A stretch of 64,000 bases of DNA from JAWWOW01 sp033851265. GTDB taxonomy: Bacteria > Actinomycetota > Actinomycetes > JAWWOW01. Positions 5,926 to 14,662 of the stretch are shown here, piece by piece. The position numbers were made by a program, and so were the translations under genes. A model generated the notes under the pieces. The model was given only the letters and a program-made list of their open reading frames with translations, searched no databases and had not been told where the DNA came from. Location of the stretch: positions 1-64,000 of the forward strand of contig JAWWOW010000011.1 in assembly GCA_033851265.1 (NCBI GenBank), in the 5' to 3' direction. Numbering within the stretch: the first letter of the stretch is position 1; the number at the start of each line of letters is the position of its first letter.

Positions 5926-6804
5926 TCAGCCTGCCACGCTGCTCGACGCACCGACGAAACCGACAAGCGACCGCGATGTGCCGTCGTCTCTCGGTTCGAC
6001 GAGCGCGACGACCGAACCATCCGGTCCGAAGACTCCCGTCGGTCCGAGGACACCAGGCAGCGGCACCTTCTGACCCTGGCCGATACGCCGAGCGGTGTCT
6101 TCGTCGACGTCCAGGCGCGGGAAGGTCGCGGCGACCGCGTCGGCGAGTCGGATGATCAGGAGATCCCCGGGGCCATCGAGCACCTGTGCGTCGGCGAGGG
6201 TGAACGAACCCACTCGGGTACGGCGCAGCACCGTGAGATGCGCGCCCACCCCGAGGGTCGCGCCCACGTCACGGGCGAGCGCGCGGACATACGTGCCCGA
6301 CGAACAGACAACGCGCACGTCGACGTCGACGCCGCTGCGAGCCAACACCTCGAACTCGGCCACGCGTACTGGACGAGCCGGCAGCTCTGGACTCTCGCCC
6401 GCGCGAGCCAGCTTGTACGCCCGCACGCCGTCCACCTTGATCGCGCTGACGGAAGATGGCACCTGCATGATGTCGCCGGTCAGGGCACGCGTTGCTGCAA
6501 GCACGGCGTCGTCGGTCACGCCACTCGCGTCAGCCGCTGCGATGACATCGCCATCGGCATCGTCGGTGTTCGTGGCCGCACCCAGCCGCATCGTGGCTAG
6601 GTATTCCTTGTCCGTGCCGGCAAGGAACCCGAGCAACCGTGTCGCCCGCAGCACCCCGACGATCAGGACGCCGGTTGCCATCGGGTCGAGCGTCCCGGCG
6701 TGGCCGACCTTTTTCACACCCAGCTGTCTGCGGACCCGCGCGACGACGTCGTGTGACGTCCACCCTGCTGGCTTGTCGATGACGACGATGCCGTCGGTGG
6801 TCAT
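5926..6804 (-). CDS. truB: tRNA pseudouridine-55 synthase
   Basis: Converts U55 in the T-loop of tRNAs to pseudouridine. 292 residues from ATG 6804; the start overlaps the nrnA stop by 4 bp (ATGA). The N-terminus reads GIVVIDKPAGWTSHDVVARV, and GHAGTLDPMATGVL contains the catalytic Asp (TLDP, near residue 40). Later motifs SSGTYVRALARD and a C-terminal PUA-like domain (FGPDGSVVALVE) are as expected. The length is normal. Confidence 0.96.
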   Translation of the reverse strand: MTTDGIVVIDKPAGWTSHDVVARVRRQLGVKKVGHAGTLDPMATGVLIVGVLRATRLLGFLAGTDKEYLATMRLGAATNTDDADGDVIAAADASGVTDDAVLAATRALTGDIMQVPSSVSAIKVDGVRAYKLARAGESPELPARPVRVAEFEVLARSGVDVDVRVVCSSGTYVRALARDVGATLGVGAHLTVLRRTRVGSFTLADAQVLDGPGDLLIIRLADAVAATFPRLDVDEDTARRIGQGQKVPLPGVLGPTGVFGPDGSVVALVEPRDDGTSRSLVGFVGASSSVAG

Positions 6805-7799
6805 TCGCAGATGGCGAGCTCTAGCTCGGAGCGCAACCGCATCATCGTTGTCTCGACATCGGTCGTCGAGGTGAAGCCAGCGGCGTAGCGATGGCCCCCG
6901 CCGCCCAGTGCCACACACGCGGCTGCAACATCGACGGCTCCCTTGGACCGCGTCGACACCGAGAGCTGGCCATCGTCGGTCTCCTTGCAGACAACCGCGA
7001 CCTCTGCTTCCTCGGTGATGCGCAGCGTCCCGATAACAGCCTCGGCTTCGTCGTACGGCACGTTGAATGTCGCTCGCTGCCCGGCCGTGACCGTCGTCCA
7101 AACCAGACCGCGACCACCGATAGCGTCCGGCTCGAGTGTCGCCCGCTCGATGACGGTGGCCAGCAATTGCAAGTAGCCGAAGCTGCGGGTGTCGAACACC
7201 TCGCGGCCGACAAGATCGTGCGGCGCGCCGGCACGCAACAACCGAGCCGCGATCTCGTGCACCTCCGGCGTGGTCGCTGCAAATCGGAATGACCCGGTGT
7301 CCGTGACCAACCCCGTGTAGACAGCGGTGGCGATGTCGGTCGAGAGCGCAACGCCGAGCCGGTCGACGAAGTCCAGCGCAACAACCGCAGTCGCGGCGGC
7401 ATGGACGTCGACGAGGTGATGGGTGCCGTACAACGTGTTGGAGGTGTGGTGGTCGACGACGACCAGCGCGCCGGCAGCCTTGGCGGCCGCGGCGAGTCGG
7501 CCCAGCCGGTCGATGCTGCCCGTATCGAACGTCATGACCACATCGGGGCGCTCCGGCACGTCCGCCGGCGCCACCAACAACTCCTGCCCGGGGAGAAAGC
7601 GCAGCCGCGACGGCATGGCGAACGGCTCCTCGTCGTACGTCGCGACAACGTTGACACCGCGCGCACGCAACGCCATTCCGACGGCGAGGGTGGAGCCGAG
7701 CGCATCACCGTCCGGGGATATGTGGCACATGAGTACGACGGACTGCGCGCGCGTCACCACATCGAGCACGGCAGTCCAGTCGGACTCGGCAACGGTCAC
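6801..7799 (-). CDS. nrnA: DHH/DHHA1 phosphoesterase, NrnA-type oligoribonuclease / pAp phosphatase
   Basis: 332 residues from GTG 7799. DHH-family motifs are present: CHISPDGDALGS (motif I, residues about 25-36), TFDTGS, VVVDHHTSN (the DHH, near residue 115) and a C-terminal GGGGHRYAAGF from the DHHA1 substrate-binding domain. Relatives degrade nanoRNA and c-di-AMP products (pApA) and dephosphorylate pAp; which substrate dominates cannot be read here. It overlaps rbfA upstream and truB downstream by 4 bp, so translation is coupled. Confidence 0.92.
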   Translation of the reverse strand: MTVAESDWTAVLDVVTRAQSVVLMCHISPDGDALGSTLAVGMALRARGVNVVATYDEEPFAMPSRLRFLPGQELLVAPADVPERPDVVMTFDTGSIDRLGRLAAAAKAAGALVVVDHHTSNTLYGTHHLVDVHAAATAVVALDFVDRLGVALSTDIATAVYTGLVTDTGSFRFAATTPEVHEIAARLLRAGAPHDLVGREVFDTRSFGYLQLLATVIERATLEPDAIGGRGLVWTTVTAGQRATFNVPYDEAEAVIGTLRITEEAEVAVVCKETDDGQLSVSTRSKGAVDVAAACVALGGGGHRYAAGFTSTTDVETTMMRLRSELELAICE

Positions 7800-8230
7800 T
7801 GGTCGTCGGCCTCGTCGGCATGACGGTAGGGATCGGGGTCACCGGCGGGTTTCGCGTCGGCCGCTGCTCGGGCCAGCTCGTCATCGGCTGCTCGCGCCGA
7901 CGCAATGAGGTCCTCGAGGTGTTTCGATGTCTCCGGAATCGCGTCCGATACAAACGTGATGGTCGGCGTGAAGCGCACCTGTGTCTCGCGTCCTACGGCC
8001 GCCCGGACGAGGCCCTTAGCGCTCTCGAGGGCTTGCTCGGACTCACGGCGAACAATCTCATCGCCCAACACGGTGTAGAAGATCGTCGCGTCATGGAGAT
8101 CAGCGGTCACCCGAACGTCGGTGATGGTGACCATGCCGAGCCTCGGGTCCTTGACCCGTCGCTCGATGGTTTCTGCGGCGACGACCTTGATCCGGTCGGC
8201 CAGCTTGCGAGCGCGAGCTGCGTCGACCAT
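7796..8230 (-). CDS. rbfA: 30S ribosome-binding factor A
   Basis: Late 30S maturation and cold-adaptation factor that binds near 16S rRNA helix 1. 144 residues from ATG 8230: ARKLADRIKVVAAETIERRV, then DPRLGMVTITDVRVTADLHD and RFTPTITFVSD, the KH-like core. The acidic tail (DPDPYRHADEADDQ) is typical of actinobacterial copies. The start overlaps the DUF503 stop and the stop overlaps nrnA. Confidence 0.95.
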   Translation of the reverse strand: MVDAARARKLADRIKVVAAETIERRVKDPRLGMVTITDVRVTADLHDATIFYTVLGDEIVRRESEQALESAKGLVRAAVGRETQVRFTPTITFVSDAIPETSKHLEDLIASARAADDELARAAADAKPAGDPDPYRHADEADDQ

Positions 8231-8532
8231 CAGTCGTCCTCCTCCTTCGTCACAGACAAACGTGCAGACAGCATTTCGACCTCGGGCCGGGCGGCGACGA
8301 GCCGCTCGCATGCATCGAGCACTTCGCGACAGTGCCCCGGGTCACCTGCCACGACCGCTACGCCGATCAGCGAACGCCGGTGCAGCTCGAGGTGGCCCGC
8401 CTCCGCCGCCGCGACCGAGAAGCGCCGCTGCAGCTCCGCAACGATCGGACGGACCACCGAACGCTTCTCCTTCAGCGAGTGCACATCACCGAGGAGCACA
8501 TCGCAGGCGAGCGACCCGACGTACACGATCAA
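8230..8532 (-). CDS. DUF503 (YlxP-like) small protein
   Basis: 100 residues. The family signature is visible: a beta-alpha start MIVYVGSLACDVLLGDVHSL and KEKRSVVRPIVAELQRRFSV. It is found between infB and rbfA in many Gram-positive bacteria, which suggests a part in ribosome maturation; the biochemical role is not established. It overlaps rbfA by one base. A 12-bp inverted repeat separates it from infB. Confidence 0.85.
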   Translation of the reverse strand: MIVYVGSLACDVLLGDVHSLKEKRSVVRPIVAELQRRFSVAAAEAGHLELHRRSLIGVAVVAGDPGHCREVLDACERLVAARPEVEMLSARLSVTKEEDD

Positions 8533-8548
8533 CTCCTATCAACGTGAA

Positions 8549-8637
8549 GCGCGGCTGGGCATCGCTCGTCGGGACACCCCGCTCGGCTCGCTGCGCTCGC
8601 CGGCTCCTCTAGCCCTCCTCACGACGCCCAGCCGCGC
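8549..8637. repeat. Long-arm inverted repeat between infB and DUF503
   Basis: GCGCGGCTGGGC (8549-8560) and GCCCAGCCGCGC (8626-8637) are a perfect 12-bp inverted repeat enclosing 65 bp that include GGCTCGCTGCGCTCGCC. It could be a transcript-processing hairpin or a partial terminator inside the operon. Confidence 0.5.
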
Positions 8638-8646
8638 ACCCGCGCG

Positions 8647-11454
8647 TCAGGTGCGGGCAATTTCCCGCAGTTCGAAGGTCTCGATGACGTCCTCCACCTT
8701 GATGTCGTTGAACGACCCCAGGCCGATACCGCACTCGAAGCCTTCGCGGACCTCCGTCACGTCGTCCTTGAACCGGCGCAGCGACTCGACGGTCAAGTTG
8801 TCAGCGACGACCGCGCCGTCACGCACCAACCGCGCCTTGCTGTTGCGGTTGATCACGCCATCGCGAACGATGGAACCCGCGACATTGCCGATGCGCGGCA
8901 CCCGGAAGACCTCGCGGACCTCCGCCGTACCGAGCTGGACCTCTTGGTACTCCGGCTTGAGCATGCCCTTGAGGGCACTCTCGACTTCCTCGATCGCGTT
9001 GTAGATGACCGAGTAGTAGCGGACGTCGACGCGCTCGCGCTCGGCGAGGTCGCGCGCCTTGCCCTCCGGACGAACGTTGAAGCCGATGATGACGGCGTCG
9101 CTGGCTTTCGCGAGAGTGACGTCGTTCTCGGTGATCGCGCCGACGCCGCGGTGGATGATCCGCAGGCCGACTTCGTTCTCCTCGCCGACCTCGATCTTGA
9201 CCAACGCGTCTTCGAGGGCCTCGACCGAACCGGAAACGTCGCCCTTGAGGATGAGGTTGAGCTGGTTGACCTCGCCCTCCTTGATGCGGGCGAGCACGTC
9301 CTCGAGGGTCATGCGGCCGCGGCTGGCCGCGAGCTCGGCGTTGCGCTCGCGTGCCTGACGGCGGTCGGCGATCTGCCGAGCCACCCGGTCCTCAGACACG
9401 ACGAGGAAGTTGTCACCCGCTCCGGGTACGGACGTAAGACCGAGGACGAGAACAGGCCGCGACGGGCCGGCCTCGTCCAGCGCCTTGCCGTGCTCGTCGA
9501 GCATGGCGCGCACCCGACCGAACGCGTCGCCCGCGACGATCGAGTCACCCGAGCGCAGCGTGCCGCGCTGGATGAGCACCGTCGCCACCGGACCCCGACC
9601 ACGGTCGAGGTGAGCTTCGATCGCAACACCCTGTGCGTCCTGGTGCGGGTTCGCACGCAAGTCGAGAGCGGCGTCCGCCGTCAAGAGCACTGCTTCGAGC
9701 AGATCGTCGATGCCAGTGCGCGCACGCGCGGACACGTCGACGAACATCGTCTCGCCGCCGTACTCCTCCGCGACCAGGCCGTACTCGGTGAGCTGCTGGC
9801 GCACCTTGGCCGGGTTGGCGTCTTCCTTGTCGACCTTGTTGACCGCCACAACGATCGGCACCTCGGCCGCTTGCGCGTGGTTGAGCGCCTCGATGGTCTG
9901 CGGCATCACGCCGTCATCAGCAGCAACGACGAGTACGACGATGTCCGTCACCTGAGCGCCACGCGCACGCATGGCGGTGAACGCCTCGTGACCCGGGGTG
10001 TCGATGAAGGTGATCGCGCGTTCCTCTTCGCCGTGCATGTGATGCACCTGGTAGGCGCCGATGTGCTGGGTGATGCCACCGGCCTCGTCGGCGACGACAT
10101 CGCTCTCCCGGATGGCATCGAGCAGCTTGGTCTTGCCGTGGTCGACGTGACCCATGACGGTCACAACCGGCGGGCGAGCGATGAGCTCCTCGTCGCTGCC
10201 TTCGTCTTCGCCCCATTCGAGGTCAAAGGACTCGAGCAGCTCGCGGTCCTCGTCTTCCGGACTGACGACCTGGATGTCGTAGCCGAGCTCGGCGCCGAGC
10301 AGCTGCAGCGTCTCGTCACCGACGGACTGCGTCGCGGTGACCATCTCGCCGAGGCCGAAGAGCACCTGGACGAGTGCGGCGGGATTGACGTCGATGCGCT
10401 CGGCGAGGTCGGCGAGCGATGCGCCGCGGGGCAGCCGGATCGTCGCGCCTTCTCCACGCGGGATCCGAACGCCACCAATCGTCGGCGCCTCCATGTTGTC
10501 GAACTCTTGGCGCCGCTGCTTGCGCGACTTGCGCCCACGCACCGGGCGACCACCACCGGGACGACCGAACGCGCCCTGCGTGCCACCACGGCCGCGACCA
10601 CCGCGACCACCCGGGCCACCGGGACGTCCTCCGCCGCCGGCACCGGGACCGCCGCGACCACCGGGGCCGCCACCAGGACCGCCACCAGGACCGCCACCGG
10701 GAGCACCGCGGCCGGGAGCACCGGCGCGACCGCCGTAAGGACCGCGATCGTCACCCTGGCCGCCGGGACCGCGGCCCATGCCGCCGCCACCAGGAGCACC
10801 GCCGCGAGGCGGGAACCCGCCGGGTCCACTCGGGCGTCCACCGGGTCCGCCGGGACCACCCGGGCGACCGCCCGCGCCGGGACGCGACGAGGGGAACATG
10901 CCGGGGGCTGGCCGCGGTCCACCAGGACCGGCCGGACCGGGTGCACCGGGACGTTGTGCGGGTCGGGGCATGGATGACATGCCGGACGACCCACCGGACG
11001 TGAAGGGGTTGTTGCCGGGACGCGGGCCAGCAGCCGGTCGAGCCGGGCGCGGTGCCGGCCGGGGTGCCTCGGGAGCACCGGGTTGCGCCGGCGGCGCGGA
11101 CGCCGCGGCAGCGGCCGGGCGCTCGGGCGCGATAGGTGCGGGGGCCACCGGTGGAGCGACCGGAGCCTCCTGGGCGACCGGTGCAACCACCTCGACGGCG
11201 GCTGGAGCTTCGGGGGCGGCGGGTGCAGCAGCGGCAGTCTTCGCCGTCTTCTTCGCCTTGGCCGGGGCGGCCGCGCCGCCGTCAGCGGCAGCGGGTGCCG
11301 CGGGGAAGATTTCCTTCAGCTTGCGAACGACGGGAGGTTCGACCGTCGAAGAAGCCGATCGCACGAACTCACCGAGTTCGTTGAGCTTGGCCATGACGAC
11401 CTTGCTCTCGAGGCCGAGCTCTTTAGCGAGCTCATAGACCCGGACCTTTGCCAC
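8647..11454 (-). CDS. infB: Translation initiation factor IF-2
   Basis: GTPase that places initiator tRNA on the 30S subunit. 935 residues. The N-terminal IF2_N domain (MAKVRVYELAKELGLESKVV) is followed by an Ala/Pro-rich linker and then, about residues 150-305, a very Gly/Pro/Arg-rich low-complexity segment. The G domain has GHVDHGKT near residue 434, DTPGHEAF near 483 and NKVDKE near 538. Domains II-IV follow, with a C-terminal RRFKDDVTEVREGFECGIGL. Length is at the long end, as in other high-GC actinobacteria, because of the Gly-rich insert. Confidence 0.98.
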   Translation of the reverse strand: MAKVRVYELAKELGLESKVVMAKLNELGEFVRSASSTVEPPVVRKLKEIFPAAPAAADGGAAAPAKAKKTAKTAAAAPAAPEAPAAVEVVAPVAQEAPVAPPVAPAPIAPERPAAAAASAPPAQPGAPEAPRPAPRPARPAAGPRPGNNPFTSGGSSGMSSMPRPAQRPGAPGPAGPGGPRPAPGMFPSSRPGAGGRPGGPGGPGGRPSGPGGFPPRGGAPGGGGMGRGPGGQGDDRGPYGGRAGAPGRGAPGGGPGGGPGGGPGGRGGPGAGGGGRPGGPGGRGGRGRGGTQGAFGRPGGGRPVRGRKSRKQRRQEFDNMEAPTIGGVRIPRGEGATIRLPRGASLADLAERIDVNPAALVQVLFGLGEMVTATQSVGDETLQLLGAELGYDIQVVSPEDEDRELLESFDLEWGEDEGSDEELIARPPVVTVMGHVDHGKTKLLDAIRESDVVADEAGGITQHIGAYQVHHMHGEEERAITFIDTPGHEAFTAMRARGAQVTDIVVLVVAADDGVMPQTIEALNHAQAAEVPIVVAVNKVDKEDANPAKVRQQLTEYGLVAEEYGGETMFVDVSARARTGIDDLLEAVLLTADAALDLRANPHQDAQGVAIEAHLDRGRGPVATVLIQRGTLRSGDSIVAGDAFGRVRAMLDEHGKALDEAGPSRPVLVLGLTSVPGAGDNFLVVSEDRVARQIADRRQARERNAELAASRGRMTLEDVLARIKEGEVNQLNLILKGDVSGSVEALEDALVKIEVGEENEVGLRIIHRGVGAITENDVTLAKASDAVIIGFNVRPEGKARDLAERERVDVRYYSVIYNAIEEVESALKGMLKPEYQEVQLGTAEVREVFRVPRIGNVAGSIVRDGVINRNSKARLVRDGAVVADNLTVESLRRFKDDVTEVREGFECGIGLGSFNDIKVEDVIETFELREIART
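10551..11070 (-). repeat. Low-complexity Gly/Pro/Arg-rich coding segment of infB
   Basis: Degenerate GPGGPGG/GRPGGP codon repeats inside infB, not a separate repeat element. It produces long spurious frames on the plus strand. Confidence 0.8.
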
Positions 11455-11532
11455 AGTTCTCCTGTCTTGGTCCGGGCTCCTGCCGGACCGTGGTCAGTGC
11501 GGGGAAATCATCGCTGGCTTCTCATCGCGCGG

Positions 11533-11856
11533 TCATCCGTGTAACCCGCTCTCCGGATCGGTCGGTGATTCCTGTCGGTCTTGCACCCGGTCCTCGATGT
11601 ACTGCCGCACCGGCCCGGTGTCGAGCGGGCCCTCGATGCGGAGAGCCCGGGTCCACGCCCGGCGGCGCTCGGCGGCCGCGAGACAGCTTCGGTCGAGGTG
11701 GAGATGTGCGCCTCGGCCCGGCAGCCGCCCGCGGGGATCGGGGACACACGCGCCCTCGACCGCCACAACGCGAATCAGGTCGACCGCGTCGGCGCGGGCC
11801 CGGCATCCCACACAAGTGCGCTGTGGACGTGCTTGACCCGTCGACCTTGCGGCCAC
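11533..11856 (-). CDS. ylxR: YlxR (DUF448) RNA-binding protein
   Basis: 107 residues. Signature RTCVGCRAR near residue 13, then PRGRLPGRGAHLHLDRSCLA, the conserved loop of the family; the fold is proposed to bind RNA. It sits between nusA and infB, as in most Gram-positive bacteria, 7 bp after the nusA stop. Homologues have been linked to transcription regulation and to RNase P; neither can be decided here. Confidence 0.9.
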   Translation of the reverse strand: MAARSTGQARPQRTCVGCRARADAVDLIRVVAVEGACVPDPRGRLPGRGAHLHLDRSCLAAAERRRAWTRALRIEGPLDTGPVRQYIEDRVQDRQESPTDPESGLHG

Positions 11857-11863
11857 GGCGAGT

Positions 11864-13039
11864 CTACCTCTCAGACGAGGCTGTCGCCTGCTCGGCGCCG
11901 CCCGCAGGTGCGGCGGTGGGCTGCATAGCGCCGCCGGGAGGTGCCGCGGTCGGCTGCATGGCGCCGCCCGCAGGTGCGGCGGTCGGCTGCGCAGCGGGAT
12001 CAGGGCTGTCCTCGGCTGGGAGCGTGACCTGAGCAGGGACAGCCGGCTCGTCGGGGGCGGTGTCTGAGCGGATGTCGATGCGCCAGCCGGTCAGCCGGGC
12101 TGCCAGGCGGGCGTTCTGGCCTTCCTTCCCGATGGCCAGCGAGAGCTGGTAGTCGGGCACGATCACCCGCGCGGAGCGGGCCTCCTCGTCGACCACCTCG
12201 ACGCTGCTCACCCGCGCGGGCGACAGCGCGCTGCCGACAAACGTCGCCGGGTCCTCCGACCAGTCGACGATGTCGATCTTCTCGCCGTGCAGCTCGGCCA
12301 TGACCGCGCGCACCCGGCTCCCGAGCGGGCCGATGCACGCGCCCTTGGCACCGAGCCCAGCCACCATCGATCGGACCGCAATCTTCGTGCGGTGCCCGGC
12401 CTCGCGCGCAATGGCCGCGATCTCGACCGAGCCGTCGGCGATCTCGGGAACTTCGAGTGCGAACAGTTTGCGGACGAGATTCGGGTGACTGCGCGACAGC
12501 GTGATCTGCGGGCCGCGCAGTCCCTTGTGCACGGTGAGCACGTAGCACTTCAGGCGCAGCCCGTGCTCATAGATCTCCCCTGGCACTTGCTCGGACGCGG
12601 GCAGCAACGCCTCGACCTTGCCGAGGTCAACGCGGACATTGCGTGACGGCGGTTCACCGAACCGCGCCGGCGCATGCTGTTGTACGACGCCCGCGACGAC
12701 GTCACCTTCGCGACCGGCGTACTCGCCGTAGGTGATCTCGTGCTCCGCGTCGCGCAACCGCTGCAGGATGACCTGTCGCGCCGTGGTCGCAGCGATGCGT
12801 CCAAAACCTTCTGGTGTGTCGTCGTACTCGCGCAGCACGTTGCCCTCGGGGCCGAGCTCTTGTGCGTGCACCGTCACCTGTCCGGACTTGCGGTCGAGCT
12901 GCACGCGCGCGTGCTCCTGCGCGCCTTCGGTGCGGTGGTACGCCGTGAGCATCGCGGCTTCGAGGGCTTCGACGACCAGGTCGAAGGAGATGTCCTTCTC
13001 GCGGACGAGCGCACGGAGCGCTGTCATGTCGACGTTCAC
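11864..13039 (-). CDS. nusA: Transcription termination/antitermination protein NusA
   Basis: 391 residues from GTG 13039, with AAGGGGGG as ribosome binding site; the start overlaps the rimP stop (GTGA). The N-terminal RNAP-binding domain begins VNVDMTALRALVREKDISFD. An S1 domain (GDVVAGVVQQHAPARFGEPP) and two KH domains (ACIGPLGSRVRAVMAELHGE; LAIGKEGQNARLAARLTGW) follow. The C-terminus lacks the acidic repeats of E. coli NusA, as usual outside proteobacteria, and instead carries a threefold PTAAPAGGAMQ-type repeat. It modulates pausing, termination and rRNA antitermination. Confidence 0.96.
   Translation of the reverse strand: MNVDMTALRALVREKDISFDLVVEALEAAMLTAYHRTEGAQEHARVQLDRKSGQVTVHAQELGPEGNVLREYDDTPEGFGRIAATTARQVILQRLRDAEHEITYGEYAGREGDVVAGVVQQHAPARFGEPPSRNVRVDLGKVEALLPASEQVPGEIYEHGLRLKCYVLTVHKGLRGPQITLSRSHPNLVRKLFALEVPEIADGSVEIAAIAREAGHRTKIAVRSMVAGLGAKGACIGPLGSRVRAVMAELHGEKIDIVDWSEDPATFVGSALSPARVSSVEVVDEEARSARVIVPDYQLSLAIGKEGQNARLAARLTGWRIDIRSDTAPDEPAVPAQVTLPAEDSPDPAAQPTAAPAGGAMQPTAAPPGGAMQPTAAPAGGAEQATASSER
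11895..11993 (-). repeat. Three tandem 33-bp repeats at the 3' end of nusA
   Basis: Copies 11895-11927, 11928-11960 and 11961-11993, each encoding an 11-residue unit of the type AAPAGGAMQPT. In-frame repeat number could vary between strains. Confidence 0.75.
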
Positions 13040-13551
13040 TGCTGCCCCCCTTCTGCACTCGTGGACGGGGGTGTGGAGACCGTGCGGTTGAACTCGATCT
13101 GCACGCGACCGTGACCGAGCTCGGCGAACGGCACCGTGCGGTCCCCTGCCGACGTTGCGATCGTGACGCCGTCGTCGTCGGCGCCAAGGATGCGCCCGCT
13201 GATCTCTCCGCCGCCGCGCAGCCGGGCTTCGACGAGACGGTCGACGGCACGGCGCCAGTGCCGGGGCTCGGTGAGCGGTCGATCGACGCCGGGTGAGCTC
13301 ACCTCGAGCGTGAACGCGCTCTTGCCGAGCAACCGGTCGACATCGGTCCAACGATCGAGTGCCGCGTCGAACTCCCGGCTGACCTGAGCAACCGCATCGA
13401 GATCGAGACCGCCGTCGCGGTCAACGATGATGCGCACGAGCTTGCGGCGGCCGGCGGGGACGACCTCGACGTCTTCCAGGTCGAAGCCGGCGGCACCCGC
13501 GACCGGCGCCAACAAATCGGCTAGTGCCTTGCCGGTTGAGGCGGCGCTCAT
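13036..13551 (-). CDS. rimP: Ribosome maturation factor RimP
   Basis: 171 residues from ATG 13551, with AGAGGAGG 9 nt upstream. The N-terminal half has FDLEDVEVVPAGRRKLVRII and the Asp-rich DRDGGLDLDAVAQVSREFD; VSSPGVDRPLTEPRHWRRAV is the family signature, followed by an Sm-like domain. It is needed for 30S assembly. It is the first gene of the minus-strand operon running to ribF. Confidence 0.95.
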   Translation of the reverse strand: MSAASTGKALADLLAPVAGAAGFDLEDVEVVPAGRRKLVRIIVDRDGGLDLDAVAQVSREFDAALDRWTDVDRLLGKSAFTLEVSSPGVDRPLTEPRHWRRAVDRLVEARLRGGGEISGRILGADDDGVTIATSAGDRTVPFAELGHGRVQIEFNRTVSTPPSTSAEGGQQ

Positions 13552-13622
13552 AGTCGGTCGCCTCCTCTTTCAATTGTCACTTCGCCGTGCTCGTCCAGGG
13601 TATCGCCGAACATGCCCGTGCG

Positions 13623-14084
13623 ATGCTGGCGCGCGTGAGCTGGCTCGTCTCCCGCCGGGGCGTCCTCCGCGCGGGCCTGGCCGTTCCCGTGGTGGCCGCC
13701 TGCCAGCGTGAGCGACGACGCGCTGAGCCCCCGGTGCCGGGCGCCGCGCACCTGGACACCGCGCTCGCCGACGAGGACCGGCTGCTCGCGGCATACGACC
13801 AGGCGCTGGCGAGCCCGACCGCGAAGACCCGATCCCTCCAACGCCTGCGCGACGACCATGCCGAGCACCGCGCCGCCCTGGTCGCCGCCGGAGCCCGGGT
13901 GGTCCCATCGCCGACGCCAACCGGCCCACCCGCAAGCACACCGCGACCCCAGCTCGCTGCAATGGAACGTGCCGCGTCGGCGGCGCGGCTCGAGTCCTGC
14001 CTCGCTGCGCCCCGCTCACTGGCGCCGTTGTTCGGCAGCCTGGCCGCGAGCGAAGCCGCACACGCGGTCTCCCTGAACGCGTGA
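13623..14084 (+). CDS. Tat-type lipoprotein, partner of the ferritin-like DUF4439 gene
   Basis: 153 residues from ATG 13623 (GTG 13635 is also possible). The N-terminus has twin arginines in SRRGVLRAG, a hydrophobic stretch and a lipobox VAAC, so it should be exported and lipid-anchored. The rest is helical, with LADEDRLLAAYDQALA and HAEHRAALVAAG, as in ferritin-like bundles, and conserved SLAPLFGSLAASEAAHAV near the end. It overlaps the next gene by 4 bp (GTGA), and the two probably form one extracytoplasmic complex. Function unproven. Confidence 0.65.
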   Translation: MLARVSWLVSRRGVLRAGLAVPVVAACQRERRRAEPPVPGAAHLDTALADEDRLLAAYDQALASPTAKTRSLQRLRDDHAEHRAALVAAGARVVPSPTPTGPPASTPRPQLAAMERAASAARLESCLAAPRSLAPLFGSLAASEAAHAVSLNA

Positions 14085-14551
14085 GCCTGCTCAGTGCGCT
14101 GCAGCACGCGCTGGCGGTCGAGCATGCAGCGGTCTACGGCTACGGCCTGCTAGGCGCCCGACTGTCCGGCACCGAGTTGGCTGCGGCGCAGGCGGCGTAC
14201 GCCGCGCACCAGAACCGCCGGGATGCGATCGACCGGATGGTTCGCGATCTCAAGGCGGCGCCCGTCGTCCCACCTCCTGCGTATCGCCCCCGAACCCCGG
14301 TCACTAGCCGCTCGAGCGCATTGCGACTTGCGGTGCTCCTCGAAGACGACGGTGCAGCGGCGAGCATCGGTGTGATCGGCGCGACCGACTTGGCAGCGAC
14401 GCGGCGGACCGCCGTTGGCTGGCTGACCGACTCGACGGTGCGGGGTCAGGCATGGCGCACCGCCCTCGGTGCCGCCGCGGTGGCGGCAACCCCTGCGCTC
14501 CCCGGTCTTGTCGAGCCGACGCCGACACCCGCCGCCACCTCTTCTAGTTGA
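14081..14551 (+). CDS. Ferritin-like domain protein (DUF4439)
   Basis: 156 residues from GTG 14081. The signature ALQHALAVEHAAVYGYGLLG has the Glu and His spacing of ferritin-like bundles, followed by AYAAHQNRRDAIDRMV. No signal peptide is seen, although the preceding gene has one. Found beside rimP in many actinobacteria. The substrate or metal is unknown. Confidence 0.75.
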   Translation: MSLLSALQHALAVEHAAVYGYGLLGARLSGTELAAAQAAYAAHQNRRDAIDRMVRDLKAAPVVPPPAYRPRTPVTSRSSALRLAVLLEDDGAAASIGVIGATDLAATRRTAVGWLTDSTVRGQAWRTALGAAAVAATPALPGLVEPTPTPAATSSS

Positions 14552-14563
14552 AGTCGACCGACT

Positions 14564-14569
14564 TACTAT
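14564..14569 (+). promoter_or_regulatory. -10 box of the cdo leader transcript
   Basis: TACTAT, matching TANNNT, 15 nt before the leader peptide start. No good -35 is visible. Confidence 0.4.
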
Positions 14570-14584
14570 GGTTTGATTCCTGGC

Positions 14585-14662
14585 ATGAGCCCCGTGGCGT
14601 TCCGCCTGGACCGGCTATCGCATGCACCGACTCCCCCGAGCACGTCCTGTCCGAGGTCTTGA
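14585..14662 (+). CDS. Cysteine-containing leader peptide upstream of cdo
   Basis: A 25-codon ORF, MSPVAFRLDRLSHAPTPPST then SCPRS and TGA. Its only Cys codon (residue 22, 14648-14650) adjoins, and its last codons and stop overlap, the left arm of a 9-bp hairpin whose right arm covers part of the ribosome binding site of the cysteine dioxygenase gene. This is the geometry of translation-dependent attenuation: ribosome behaviour at the Cys codon decides whether the hairpin forms. Cysteine-responsive leader peptides are known in mycobacteria; the assignment here is inference. Confidence 0.45.
   Translation: MSPVAFRLDRLSHAPTPPSTSCPRS

Noticed and set aside
5109..6155. Plus-strand frame of about 350 codons opposite ribF/truB
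   Set aside because: It is a shadow of two certain genes, with Arg/His-rich composition and no domain.
8944..10977. Very long open frame on the plus strand opposite infB (over 670 codons)
   Set aside because: It is the complement of the infB coding sequence; the Gly/Pro-rich part keeps other frames open. No start signals, no known domain.
10551..11070. Dense GC-rich repeats that resemble a repeat array
   Set aside because: They are degenerate Gly/Pro/Arg codons within infB, without constant repeats and spacers, so not a CRISPR array.
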